In this document: one piece after another, positions 48,368 to 59,813 of the stretch
Layout of the letters: each line of letters begins with the position of its first letter
How positions within the stretch are numbered: position 1 is the stretch's first letter
Assembly: GCA_000827205.1 (NCBI GenBank)
Contig: KN832558.1
Location: 185,462-249,461, forward strand
Direction: 5' to 3'
DNA from: Plicaturopsis crispa FD-325 SS-3
Taxonomy: Eukaryota; Basidiomycota; Agaricomycetes; Amylocorticiales; Amylocorticiaceae
DNA length: 64,000 nucleotides
The notes under the pieces: model-generated
The model's database searches: none
What the model saw: the letters and a program-made list of their open reading frames with translations, nothing else
Told to the model about the DNA's origin: nothing
Position numbers and translations under genes: made by a program

Positions 48368-49707
48368 TCATTTACGAGAGACAATGGAGACGTAGAAAAT
48401 GTTACGAACGGGCTCTGCCTTCAGCCTCACACACACGTCTCCCGCACTCGGGCGGTTCGCGGGCGTCGCGTCCCAGCACTCTCGTATGAGAGATCCCATA
48501 TGCTCGTCAACGAAAGTTGGCACTTCTGGCCGGCGGCCATCTAGGATCGCAAAAATAACGGAACTGTCGTTCTTTTTCTGGCTGAAAGGCACTGCCTCGG
48601 TAAAAATCTGGAACAAATCCGGATTGGCAACGCATTCCAGGGCGGTAGAATATGTGACCGCTCACCTCAATCACAGTCATGGCGAAGGCAAAGATATCGC
48701 TCTGTACCGTGAATGGCGCACCGGCGTCGTTGTCGTTGTCGTCCGCATCATCGAGTGGATTCATAATTTCGGGCGCTGCCCACCTGCAGTTTCCCGCAGT
48801 CTTGACGGAGGTAAAATCAGATGCATTGATTATGAACGCCAGCCCGTAGTCCGCCAGCTTGGCGTTACCATCGTTATCGACGAAAATATTGGCCTTGAAA
48901 ATGACTGTTATGAACACCTTATTTGACGGTAAGACCAACAGCTCACATACTCCACGGATATCGCCATGCACAATGGGTGGTTCCTGTGAGTGCAGGTATT
49001 GAAGTCCATTCGCTATCCCTCGGGTCTGGTAGATAGAAAGTCGTAAGGATTATACATCTAGCTAAGAGGCGAAACGTACAAAGGCCATTTTCTCTTCATT
49101 CGATGCGTTGGCGTGGGATTTCATGTATGATAATACACTTCCCTTCTCGTAGTAAGGCAAGACTAGCGCCGGCATCCGGCCAAGCTCGTAACAAAGCCCG
49201 AAAAAAGGGACGACATTGACATGCTCCAGTACTTGCCAGCGCGATGCTTCATGCTGTAGTTTCTGTACGCGACAATCAGGATGTGGAAGTTGTCGGGAGG
49301 GCGGAGACGCAGAAAAATTGATGCCAGGAAGAGTTGGTGTCTCGCCCCTTCCCGATGAACATAGATGAAAAATCACCTACAATGCGGAATGACAACAAGA
49401 ATCCTCTTTCGTTGGATGCACCGCGTAGAACCTTGAGAGCGACCTAAGTAGACCAAGAGATACTGTAAATCAAATCTTGGTGTCGATGACAAGGAGCTCG
49501 TGAACATACGACTGTGGGGGGTGCTCCGGGATTCGACATCTCTCCCACCCAAACGTCGGAGTACTCGCCGTATGCGACATAGTGATCACCTTTGCGCGTG
49601 ATTCGATGATCTATGATCTTGGTGTACACTAGTTAATTGCTGAGCCATCAAAAATAGGATGGTCGTACCAATCTCGTGTCTACACTTTTAGGATCCAGGG
49701 TGGGCAT
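48368..49707 (-). CDS. TKL-like protein kinase, paralogue 4 (DYG variant)
   Basis: ATG 49707 (MPTLDPKSVDTRL), then an exon 'IIDHRITRKGDHYVAYGEYS' with glycine-loop region YGEYSDVWVG, 'VALKVLRGASNERGF' (Lys), 'LEHVNVVPFFGLCYELG', catalytic loop 'HGDIRG|ANIFV' with the family intron at the bar, 'ADYGLAF' in place of DFG, and 'CRWAAPEIM'. An acidic insertion ('DDADDNDND') follows APE, then 'FTVQSDIFAFAM' and 'IRECWDATPANRPSAGDV'. Tyr for Phe in DFG is known in active kinases, so this is probably active. The C-terminal tail after the domain is short and unconserved. It is the most divergent of the four active-looking paralogues. Confidence 0.83.
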
Positions 49708-50855
49708 CGCAGCTGGATAGCTCGAGAGGGAGAGTGTATGAGTAAGCGCTAACAACATTCCTGAGTACGTAGATTTAAGTAGCACGGATTTAGCGCGATA
49801 TAATACCGGTCACATTCCTTTCACCTTTAGCGCTGGTTAGTCTCCCGTAGAACGTTCCCCGACGAGTGAAGACGATCGTTCACTTCTGCTGCGTACAGGG
49901 CACCAACGTTAAGTATCACCGGATTAGATCAACCATTAAACACCGCTCACCAGGAAGGATATCCATATGTAGACGCTTTCATGATCAAACTCAAGTTTCA
50001 CAGGCCACTATCTGCATCGGGGCGAAACTTCGCGAGGACATGCATGCCGGAGACTCGAAGTAGAAGGGATGCACGCCCTACATGCGAAGTGTGACAGCAC
50101 CACCTCGAGGACCCCACGGTGCACGGAAAGATGCGGTGGCGCCTGCGTACTCCAAATGAATGTGAGTCACTAAGGCGGATGCATAACTGAAGTCATACAC
50201 GCTGTACTATACTCACCCGAAGCAGGTGCGGTGGTAGGATGATGGGAGGCATAAAGACGTGTGCACCGTGGCCGTCTGCGACGCAATGACGTTTCGGTGT
50301 TAACAGGAGACGCCTGCTCGATACGGTGATCGCAATTACTGGTGTTCTGAATCCCGAAAGTGACCGTGGCAGGAACAGGAAACTCCTATAAATGGCCCGA
50401 GCTTCCTTGCTATGGAATTCTATAAGCAGCACGAGCTGGAGATAGCTAAGCTCCGGTGTTCGAGCGCGAGATATGGAACTGTGTCAGTGTCTACCTGGAG
50501 TCCAACGTTAGATAGCTTCAAACTCAAAGATGACACGACAATACGCAACGCACAAGCCTACCAGGTAGTGCAGTCGGATAAAAGGCCAATATATTCACCA
50601 TGAAACGGGCCAATGGCTGTGCCATGCAAGAAAATTCGGTCATTTCATTGCCCTAGGCCCTGATAGACAAAAAGAGAAGGGAAGGGAGCCGCGAGCGAGC
50701 GTGAACTTGAAGAGTTAAAGAGTTGGAACGGTGAAGGAGGTATTCGAAGACGTTGCGGTGAAGCCTTTGCAGAGTCAAGAGGCGGTAGGAGGCGGTAGTG
50801 CTGACGCGTTGACGCGTGGCGTAGTCTGCTTTCTGACGCGTTGGCTTGTCGATTG
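49708..50855. other. Gene-free region left of the Mutator-like MITE
   Basis: Promoter side of kinase paralogue 4, then 1 kb with no gene. Near 50780-50850 short GACGCGTTG-type motifs recur, without clear element ends. Confidence 0.4.
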
Positions 50856-50864
50856 GTTAAATTT

Positions 50865-52018
50865 TAGTCTCGGATCCAGCCGTTGTCGGAGGTTGAAAAC
50901 ACACGACCCAAAACCTCCTACAACGTCTGGTGCACTCAGTAAGAGACACCCCCCATCGGGTCACTTCAGGGGCGTCACGCCCCAAAATTGGTACAATTTG
51001 TTACCTTCTGTAACCTGTGTGACTTCAGTCACTCCCGTGCAAGGTGGGCGCGTCGCGCGATCTGCACTGAACGTTTTGACAGACTACTACTGTACAGGAT
51101 GCGTCGAGTACGCGCATTACTTGACGCGGACGTCGAACAGCGCCTCTCGCTGGGCGTGCTTCAAATCTAGCTGCTCGGGCCTCGTCTATTGGTACACAAA
51201 TGCGGCCCATTGGCTCCCGAAACGCGTCGCGCTCCCGCTGTCCTCGGTCTTAATGCCGCACCAGATATCTCGGACGTCCGTCTCTCGCGAGAGAGCATGA
51301 CGGGTGCTCCTATCTTGTGCTCCATGTCCTCCGCTTGTAGGGAAGGAATATGGGCCGATTAGCTGGCGGTGGAGTTTGCTTAATGGTGTGTTTTGTGACC
51401 CTAGCGGCTCGGATTGTGCGCTGACGATTTCTGCCGCCAGCTGACTAGTACCGGCTCGCCACCACCATGGCCTTTTTTTCTTTTCGTTACATGCCCGCTG
51501 TATCGGCGGTTCATCGTCGCTGGATACTCCTTGCGCACATTGTTCTCGCGATTTGCTGGAAGCATATCTGCAACACGGACCTCCACACTGTGCCTCGAGT
51601 CTATCCTGCTCGTTTGGTGCTGGCCGCGTGCGTTTGGAGTCTTTGCTGGCCGCGTGAATGCATGTCATCGTTAAGCATGCATTTTGCATGCATTTCTGGA
51701 GATACTTACATGCATACCGTACACTCAAATTTACTTATTCTCATGATACGCGCTAGTTCGGCTTAGAATGTAAGCATTGGGCTACCTTGACATCGAAATA
51801 CGCACGCCGACGCACTCCGTGCATTCAATATCATTTACGAGTGCAGCAGCGGCAGCAGCAAGTGCGCTGTTTTGCGCGGAAACTCAGATTACTGCATTTG
51901 GGCCGTGACACCCCTGAAGTGACCCGATGGGGGGTGCCTCTTACGGAGTACACCAGACGTTGTAGGAGGTTTTGAGTCGTGGAAATTCAACCTCCGACAA
52001 CGGATGGGGACGAGACTA
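50865..52018. mobile_element. Mutator-like MITE with ~123-bp terminal inverted repeats
   Basis: A 1,154-bp element. The left end (50865-50987) and right end (about 51896-52018) are inverted copies; both begin TAGTCTCG and share stretches such as GTCTGGTG(C/T)ACTC(A/C)GTAAGAG and CCCCCCATCGGGTCACTTCA. A perfect 9-bp duplication GTTAAATTT flanks it (50856-50864, 52019-52027). Long inverted repeats with a 9-bp duplication are the Mutator (MULE) signature. Each repeat itself holds a hairpin, CGTTGTCGGAGGTT against AACCTCCTACAACG. The interior (about 900 bp) shows no transposase; a 180-codon minus-strand frame at 51186-51728 has no family signal. The repeats differ at perhaps one base in eight to ten, so the element is not brand new. 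Confidence 0.88.
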
Positions 52019-52138
52019 GTTAAATTTAATCGGCGCTTGAATGGCCTTGCAGCGTGAAGCAAGCGCGTCGACGGTGTCGCGCTTCATATACCGTACTCTA
52101 TGACACTGTAATATCTGAACAAAGCTCTATTTATTGAA

Positions 52139-55100
52139 ATGCCTCACGCCGATGCCGGAGTTCAAGCCGGACCACCGTGGGCCGCACTCTCCACCAAGCA
52201 AGTCACTTCTGATTCTCCTACGAGCCGAGAAACACTGGATGATATACTGCTAACGATCAAGAACTCTGGCTGGACTCTCGGCGATTTTCTGCAACGACTT
52301 TTCGTGAAAACCACTCGGAAGGATGCAGGACGATCGCGCGTGCACGCGTCTATCGTCTCGCAATTTCTATCTGGGCGACTCCCCGTAAAGGCTGAAGATA
52401 TCGTCGAACTAATGTACACGAATCACGACGGCGCGGCAAAGGCAATTCGTAACACGAAGAGCCCAGACAAGGAGTTGTCGGCGGTGCGGTTAGCGAAGAA
52501 ATTGAAAGAGAGGGAGAAAATGGGTGCTGCTGCACAATCGCGTCTGCGGGAATGGGCGATCTCGAAGGTGGAAGGTCTGGTGGACGGCGAGGCCGACGCA
52601 CTCTCGGGAAAGGAGGGTGGATTTCATGTTGCGGTAAAGGACATGACTTGGGATTTCGTCCACACATTCTCCTTTGGCGGCATCGCTTCTGCGATGCAGG
52701 AGAAAGCACCGACAACTTTACGGCTTCTCTGCGCGGCGGCTATGGACCGTGACCAGCGCAAGAAAGTCTTACCGTCCGGCTTAGCCTCATCCTCGTTTTA
52801 TTCCGAACACTTTGCGAAACCGCCCGCACTGGGCAGTGGGAACAGCCGCCGGGATCCTCTCGTTGTGAGTACAATTATCTGCTATATAATCGGGCGCTTT
52901 CTGACATATGGTTGCATGCAGATCATCGTTTTCGCGTTCGTCCTTCTCATGGGCGCGCGAAACATGAATTTCTCCGCTTTTCGAAGGATTTTTGGGGTCA
53001 TGTTGTTTGCCTACACTGCCCCACATGGACTCTATACTGTGCTATCCCGGCTGGGTGTATCCGTCTCATATACAACTGTTTTGAAACTTTTACGGCGACT
53101 CTCCGAATCCGCGAAGGAGAATGTCCGGAAAAAAGCCAAATCGCGTGCATTCCTGCTCATCTACGACAACATCAACCGCATGTCGCGCGCCTGGGACCCA
53201 GACGTGGGCCAAAAGGATATCATCCACAATGGAACGGCGGCTACGTATGTCGAGCTTGAGGATTGCGACGTCGAAAAAGCGTTCGATCCAAATACACTCC
53301 GTGCTGCACAGGAGGCGCAGGGGAGGAAGAAGTTGAACATCAATGTCCTACATGACCGAGTCGATTGGGGAAAGCTGAACAAGACACTTGCGCTACAGTG
53401 TGCTTTGATTTTGGTGGACCACGTTCCGACTCTCGATAAATCCAAGCGACACCGGGAAGTCCTGGAGCTACGTCTTCGTGTCGCATTGGCTATTCATCGC
53501 ATGCGTCGAGGCCGTAAATCGGGCATCTATCCTCTCGCAACATCAAATCACAATGAAGGTGTGACGGGGGAGAACGCGTATGTCCTCGATGATCTCGCAA
53601 CGCAGCTGGGACTTACCAAGGAGGAAGTCGCACGTCTCTTGGTGTTGATTGGCGGGGATCAGTCCACGGTGGAGAAACTTCGCGCCCTCAAGAAGTTCCT
53701 TGCGACTTGTCCTCACGGGTACTCAAACTACGGCTGGGTTCTACCGCTGATTCAATTATGGCACATGGGGTGGGCCGACTTGGAGCGTGTTCTGCGGACT
53801 CATTGGGGCGGGACTGGGGTTGATGACATCTCTTCGTTTCGCACCGTCAATGTGCTCCTGGGACGAAAAGTCAAGGACGAGAAACGGCCGGACTATTACC
53901 CCACGCAACACCTCGTATTTGATAACCTCAAGGTCGAAGTTTTGGATTGCTGGAAGTAAGCCATTGTATTCGGATCGGTCTGAATGTCACCGCTACGTAT
54001 TAAGCATGCTGATAATGTCGTCGGCAGGATCTATCTTGGTGCACAAGATCTCGACGAGTATTTCCGCGCACATCCAACAGAGCCGGAAGACTTGCTCAAG
54101 ATGGCGGACGAGCTCTATCTTCAGTACCTCACGACGGAGAGCTATGAGCACGCATTGCGGCCTGACAGCGAAGGGCCTAGCAAATTTGCCGCCGGCACAC
54201 CTTGGACAGACCGTAGGCCGCCCGTCGTAGAGGAGGAGTCACAACCTCCGGTGGATTTTGTAGGCGACCAAGTTCTCGCAAACACCATCCTGCGGATGCG
54301 TGATAGCTTGATCCATTACGAATTCCAGTGTGCGATCGCCGACGGTGACATCGGTCGCGCTATGAATGTTATGGCAGTAAGTATCGCAGCCGCTACATGT
54401 CAATTAATTTTGCACTAACGTCTCGCTGATGAACGTAGGTTTGGACATTCACGTTTACCGGATCCGGGAGGAGCAAATATGCAAACGAACTCCTCGAGCT
54501 GGCGTGTAATTTCGAATATGAATACTCCGAATGGCTTAAGGAAGGTGTACTCAACAATTGGCTCGTTAACTTGTCAGGTCTCGAGGGATGCTGGTTTCCA
54601 ATGGACCTCCTGGAAGAGAAGAACATAAAGCAGCTCAAGAAGATGGCAAAGCGACGGGACATATCATTTGGCAGTGATTTCTTTCGCGACATCGTGGCGT
54701 ACAATATTCGTGCTTTCCTCGAGGCAAAGAAGTCGATGGAATCAACGGTCCGCCTCGCTCACAAGGGCGGGTCGCACCGGCGTGCCAAGAAAGTTGCTGC
54801 CATGAAGAAGCTAACCACGGCTGTCGAAGAACGGGAACTACACAAGTTTCGGGCGGGGCGCACTTTGGGTCACAAAGCTCAGGATGACTTCGAGGTAGGG
54901 TACCTACGACTAGCGGACTCGACAAGGATCGAGGACTTCATAGCACGAACGCTTCGAGATGCTGGGGATATCCACGGGGAGGGTGACGATGTGGAAACTG
55001 AGATGGAGGACATTGATGGTGCGCATAGGGGACCTAGCATGATGATGAACGGTAATCTTGTTAATGATTTGGACTCCGAGCATGAGGACAGTGACGACAG

Positions 55101-55146
55101 CCTGAGTGGTACGGAGGATGGTTTAGATGAGGAGGAGGACGAGTAA
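52139..55146 (+). CDS. DUF6589 protein, possible DDE/RNase H-fold nuclease
   Basis: Function unproven. DUF6589 proteins are numerous in mushroom-forming fungi. Exons 52139-52864, 52922-53955, 54028-54376 and 54439-55146 join in frame into 938 residues. The first intron (57 nt) is also an open frame, so naive calls keep it; removing it restores 'RRDPLV|IIVFAFVLLMGARN', which fits the family better. Family blocks: 'LGVSVSYTTVLKLLRRLS', 'LLIYDNINRMSRAWD', 'LIGGDQSTVEKLRALK', 'KYANELLELACNFEYEYSEW' and 'VLNNWLVNLSGLEGCWFPMD' leading to 'LLEEKNIKQLKK'. D324, D488 and E762/763 are spaced as a DDE triad could be; that is my inference. The C-terminus is basic, then a long acidic tail. It is convergent with a RecQ-like helicase 183 bp away, and its start lies 111 bp from the Mutator-like MITE's target duplication. 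Confidence 0.85.
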
Positions 55147-55329
55147 AAGTGCAGTACTAGATCAGCTATGTAGGAAAAAATGATAAGTATAAGCGGCTTG
55201 GATAGAATTATCGCACAGATATCGTGCAGGTAAATTTGAAGTGAAGGTGACTATAAGAAAGAGATACCAAAAATTAAGGAGTCGGTGTGCATGAGAATGA
55301 ATAGGAATAGCTAGTAATTTTGTAGAGAG

Positions 55330-57987
55330 CTACCGGATGGTATGGGTGGCTGCAGCGGTGCGTGCAGATCTACGCAAGCCCGGAGCACTGTCATGCGGTG
55401 GGGAGTTGTTTTCCTTCCCCCGCGTGGACGTGGTAGACTATGATAAAGCAGTATCAGCAATGACAGAGGAGGTAGTAAGGCACTTGAGCTTACCGATACC
55501 TGCTTAGGCTGCTTGGCATGTACTCGAGCGCGCTTCGATAGTGTGTTGGGCTGCGATCCCAGTATTTCTCGCTTGCCCGCACGGCTAGGGCGTCGAGAAG
55601 TAGATGCATAGAAACGCTTTGGGGGTATGGCGACGGCAGGGGCAGATGCTTTGCGATTGGTAGACTCGTTGTGATGGCCAGGTGTGAGCGGTACTGCAGT
55701 ATTGAGAGCAAGGCGGCTCGGGGGCGTCTCGGGAAGACGCAAGTTCACGCGCTTCACTTGGTCAAGCCCTACGCCAGCTAGAGCAGCTTTGACGTTCGCA
55801 TCAGCCCTCCTCTGATCAGCGGCACGTCGCTTGGCTTTGGCCTCCTCGTGGCGGGCTTCGAGTTTTTCCCGCATGTTGTGGCCGAGAGTCTCTACAACAC
55901 TCCACAACTTTAAACCGAACGCATCCCAGTACCGCCAGCCCTTCATACGATTGGCGAGAGCCTCCTGTGAAGTGACGAGATGAAAATCCCGGGTAATAGC
56001 CTTGATATCGGTGCCCGTGAGAAAGCAGCGGGCGCTCAGGAAGGAGGAGCTGGCTAAAGCCTTTCTGCTCCGACGAATACCGAGCGCCGCGTCCTGTATA
56101 CCCTTCGCAACCTCGTCAACGTCTCGCACCAGGAGCTTCATATATCCTGGTGTTTTGTCCTGCCCGGCACTGGGATCCGTCACCTTCGCGACAGGTACTG
56201 TAAGCGGTCGGGGTCCGTCAATGGTCGGAGGCGGGCGACAAGAGCTGCAGCGTCCGCAATCCTGCGCGACACCAGGGTTTCCGTAAATGATATTAATTTG
56301 CCGTGTGATGCAGAATCTGCGAGCGTGGGCAGCGATGATGAGCTGCAACGCCGTACAAGTGGTTTTGACGGCGGTCACTTGTTTTGTCTTCGGTGGCGCA
56401 CTGGACTTCCCCTTCCCGCCGTTCTTTCCCGCCTTCTTTGGGACCTGATCTGCCGAGTCCACGTCCACGTCAATGTCCATCGGTACGCCCTGTTGCGCGG
56501 AAGCGTCCTCAAACACGGCCGGTGTCTCATCCAGCTCCATCGCGTCCCCGTCGTCAAGATCGGCGTCGGCCTCAACATCAATCTCCATAGTGTCCGAGCC
56601 CGGCGAGGCGCACGGAGCGTTCTCGTCGAACTCATCCCCCCTTAGATCGAGGAGTCCATCATCCTCTCCAGTAGAGATGTTGTCGGAGGCACGGTCTGTC
56701 TCTGTGAGTAAACGGGGATCTGGTGGGTCCGACGCGGCGTATATTAAAGCTGCTTTGGCGTCGTTTTTGGTGACATACACGATACATTGACCGCGCGAAC
56801 CGCGGGCGCGAGCAGGACGTCCTCCTCGCTGTACCAGAGCAGACGCACTGCGAACCTTCGGGTAGAGTACCACGCTGTCAATGTCCGCAACGTCTACCCC
56901 GACTTCAAGGACAGGACTTGTGACAAAAATCGCACATTCCCGATCGTCTCCGGTCTGATAGAGCGCAGCGAGGCTCTCGCGCTTGCAGTCCGGACAGTTC
57001 ATGGAGTGTACGTGGCGGATGAGGAGATGTGCGATGTGTCGTAAATGCGGTGGGACCAGTGTGCGCAAGTACACGGTCACTCGGTGCCCGAGATCGATTT
57101 GCTCGATGTATAAGAGACGTTTGACGACGTCGGAAGCCTTTGTGAGTGTACTGGGAATGAGCCAATCGAGGTCGCGGAACTCAAGACCGGTGCACGGATA
57201 TTTGACGTCCCGAAAAATGAAGTCGACGTTGTGCCGCTCGCAGTCTCGTCTTTCGAAGTGGAACGCGCCAGTTCGGAAGTCGAGCGAGCGTAGGATGGCA
57301 TCTGTTTGTCGCCCGGGCATCACGGAAGCTGACATCCCTACCATCGCAGTGTGGTCCGGTGAGCGAGCGCGCACCGACCAGATGTCCTTGAAGCAAGGGC
57401 GAAAATCCGCGCCCCACTCATCGACAAGATGTGCTTCGTCGACTACAGTTGTAGCCCATCGAGCACGTACGTTCGGGTCCAAAGTCCACGAGTTGAACTC
57501 GGCGGAGCTGAGAGATTCCGGGGAGAGCAGGATGACTTGGTACGTCCCCGTCTTGGCATCCTCCCAAAGGTTGTGGCCGATTTTCGATGCAGCGGCAAGG
57601 GTTTCAGCGTTGATGACAACGGATCTGAGTCCCTTTTGCGCTAGGCTGTTTGACTAAACGAAATTAAAACATGAATCCGAGAGAAAAACACTGGCAACTC
57701 ACCAGGTCGCTTTCGAGAAAGTTGGTTGGCTCAATGACCAATGTGATCGTCCCTTTCCGTGAAATAGCCGGTATAAAAATCAAACCAGACTTTCCATCTC
57801 CTGTAGCACTGACACAAAATACGTCCGTCCCATTGAGAATGGAGGCGGAGCATCGTAACTGGAATTCCGACGGTGTAAATGGGAGGGATGGTCGAACAAG
57901 ATCGCGCAGTTTGTCGAGCCCTGCCGGAGTGCTCCAGTCTAATTCTGACCGTCTGGACCAGTCGAAGGTTGGGTGTATCGCAGGCAT
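55330..57987 (-). CDS. RecQ-like DEAH helicase paired with the DUF6589 gene
   Basis: SF2 DNA helicase of RecQ type. Exons 57703-57987, 55500-57653 and 55330-55437 give 848 residues from ATG 57987 (MPAIHPTFDW). The N-terminus has a Q-like 'PFTPSEFQLRCSASILNG' and Walker A 'SATGDGKSGL' (Lys about 66), which departs from the usual GTGKS. Motif II is 'VVDEAHLVDEWGADFRP' with the RecQ-typical stretch after DEAH, motif III 'GMSAS', motif V/VI 'LEVGVDVADIDSVV' and 'ALVQRGGRPARARG'. At residues about 542-565, 'RRFC...CGRCSSC' matches the RecQ zinc-binding cysteines. A 100-residue acidic insertion (about residues 406-512) separates the helicase core from it. Basic helices and a last exon ('RGKENNSPPHD') follow. 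The gene looks intact. A role alongside the DUF6589 protein is inferred from position. Confidence 0.87.
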
Positions 57988-58363
57988 AGTATAGGAATTA
58001 AATAAAGAGAAATAAATACATGGTGTACATGTCGCGCCTGCAAAGACGATAGTGGGAGGACAGGGAAAATGCTCGACGCGACTTACAGCGCGGAATGATG
58101 GAAATGTTGGCTGTGTTTGTACACAAACGTGACATGCCGGATTGCCGAAGATCACCAATCGACAAGCCCCCCCTTTTAGAAAGCAGACGTCAGACAAGGA
58201 TATCCGAGCCTGCGAGGTTCAAGGAATTGTCTACTACCTGCCTTTGGGAGACTAGCGTGGCGCTTCAAAGTCCGCTTTCAAGGCAGCTGCAAAGTAATAG
58301 ACCGTACACGTCGTCGTTTGTACTGGTCTCCGACGCTGCGTGCTTATATAGCGCCTAGCAAAA
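57988..58363. promoter_or_regulatory. Divergent promoter region, helicase gene / SEC13
   Basis: 376-bp spacer between two heads. A TATATA at about 58345-58350 lies close before the SEC13 ATG, and an AT-rich stretch (58000-58020) lies before the helicase ATG. If the helicase/DUF6589 pair is an insertion, its right edge should be here. Confidence 0.4.
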
Positions 58364-59813
58364 ATGGTAAGCACCCTCATTTACTGCAAGAAAACCGCCT
58401 TAATTCTCCGTCTCTAGCCCTCCGCAAATGTTTCCGACTCAGTACCCATCGAAACCGCCCATGATGATATGATCGTACGTGCGCACTCACTTTCCGTGTT
58501 TTGTGCATGTTGACAACGCGGTGCAATCTACCAGCACGATGCACAACTAGACTACTATGGAAAACGGCTCGCAACCTGCTCTTCGGACAGAACTGTTAAG
58601 GTCTTTGACGTGATTGAGGGCGACGCGCAGCGATCGACTGGGGGGCAGACATTGAAGGGGTGCGTGGTGGTGGGCTGGCACAATATAGTGAAACTGATCA
58701 GAGCGCGTAGACATACAGGGCCCGTCTGGCAGGTGGCATGGGCCCATCCAAAATACGGCCATATCCTCGCGTCATGCTCATACGACGGCAAGGTTCTCAT
58801 TTGGAAAGAACAGCCAGGACAGGGTCCCGCCGGCGGAGGTTGGACGAAAGTAAAAGAGCACACTCTACACACTGCATCTGGTACTATTCCACATCACCGT
58901 GTCGGAGCTGCGCGTACTTACACTCACCTCCTGCAGTTAACTCTGTCTCGTGGGCGCCCCACGAGTTGGGCGCAATTCTAGCCTGCGCATCCTCAGACGG
59001 AAAGGTCTCCGTCTTAACTTTCAAAGGTGCGTTCTTCTCGGGCCTTGGAGTTGTTTCCTCTGCTCCTTGGGCTTCAAATAGCAGCACTCTGCTCCCCCTG
59101 CTCCCCTGCTCATATACCTCCACTCCCACCTTCTACCGGAGCATTTTATTCACCATACTGACATCGCCGAACGCACAGATGACGGCCAATGGGGCGCGGA
59201 TATCTTCGACGGCCACGCAATTGGATGCAACGCCGTATCCTGGGCGCCCGCAATGCAGCCTGGATCCCTCATCACCCCGCAGCAGAATACAACCATCCCG
59301 GGTCAGCCCCCTGCGCCCCTCCAAACGGTCAAGCGCTTCGCCAGTGCAGGATGTGACAACCTGGTAAGAATTTGGGGCTACAGGGAGGACTCACAATCAT
59401 GGGTGCCCGAGGAGACGCTCGAGGGCCACACTGACTGGGTCCGTGACGTGGCGTGGGCCCCAAACATTGGACTACCTCGCAGCTACATAGCTACCGCGTC
59501 ACAGGTGACTAATTTCTGCTCTCAAACTCCGTATTTCACCCACTGAGTGCCAATACGTTGCAAATAGGACAAGACCGTGCTCATTTGGACGAAAGACACG
59601 CCCACGTCTCCTTGGGTCAAAACGCCGTTGGATCCGTCGTCTGCGGCCCCCAGTGGGCCCGCAGCGGCTGGAAAATTCCCTGATGTTGTTTGGCGCGTAT
59701 CATGGAGTCTTGCTGGAAACATTCTCGCTGTCAGTTGTGGAGATGGGAAGGTAACGCTGTGGAAAGAGAACCTGCGTGGCGTCTGGGAATGCGTGAGCGA
59801 TATGACCAGCTGA
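58364..59813 (+). CDS. SEC13: SEC13, WD40 subunit of COPII coat and nuclear pore
   Basis: Sec13 forms the COPII outer cage with Sec31 and the Y-complex of the nuclear pore. The first exon is the start codon alone (ATG 58364-58366), followed by an intron and '[19 protein letters not shown]'. WD40 blades follow in order: '[20 protein letters not shown]', '[20 protein letters not shown]', '[14 protein letters not shown]', '[20 protein letters not shown]', '[18 protein letters not shown]', '[19 protein letters not shown]', '[12 protein letters not shown]' and '[20 protein letters not shown]'. Six blades as in Sec13, about 330 residues. Stop at 59811-59813. All junctions keep frame. It is convergent with MEF1. 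Confidence 0.95.

Noticed and set aside
50780-50850. GACGCGTTG-like motifs as the left end of a DUF6589 element
   Set aside because: No matching inverted or direct copy could be found right of the helicase gene.
51186-51728. 180-codon frame inside the Mutator-like MITE as a transposase
   Set aside because: Cys/Arg/Ser-rich, no MULE transposase motifs, no zinc-knuckle domain; most likely chance.
58095-58358. Extra N-terminal exon of the helicase or a separate small gene
   Set aside because: The frame upstream of the helicase ATG has no conserved features, and the region fits a divergent promoter better.
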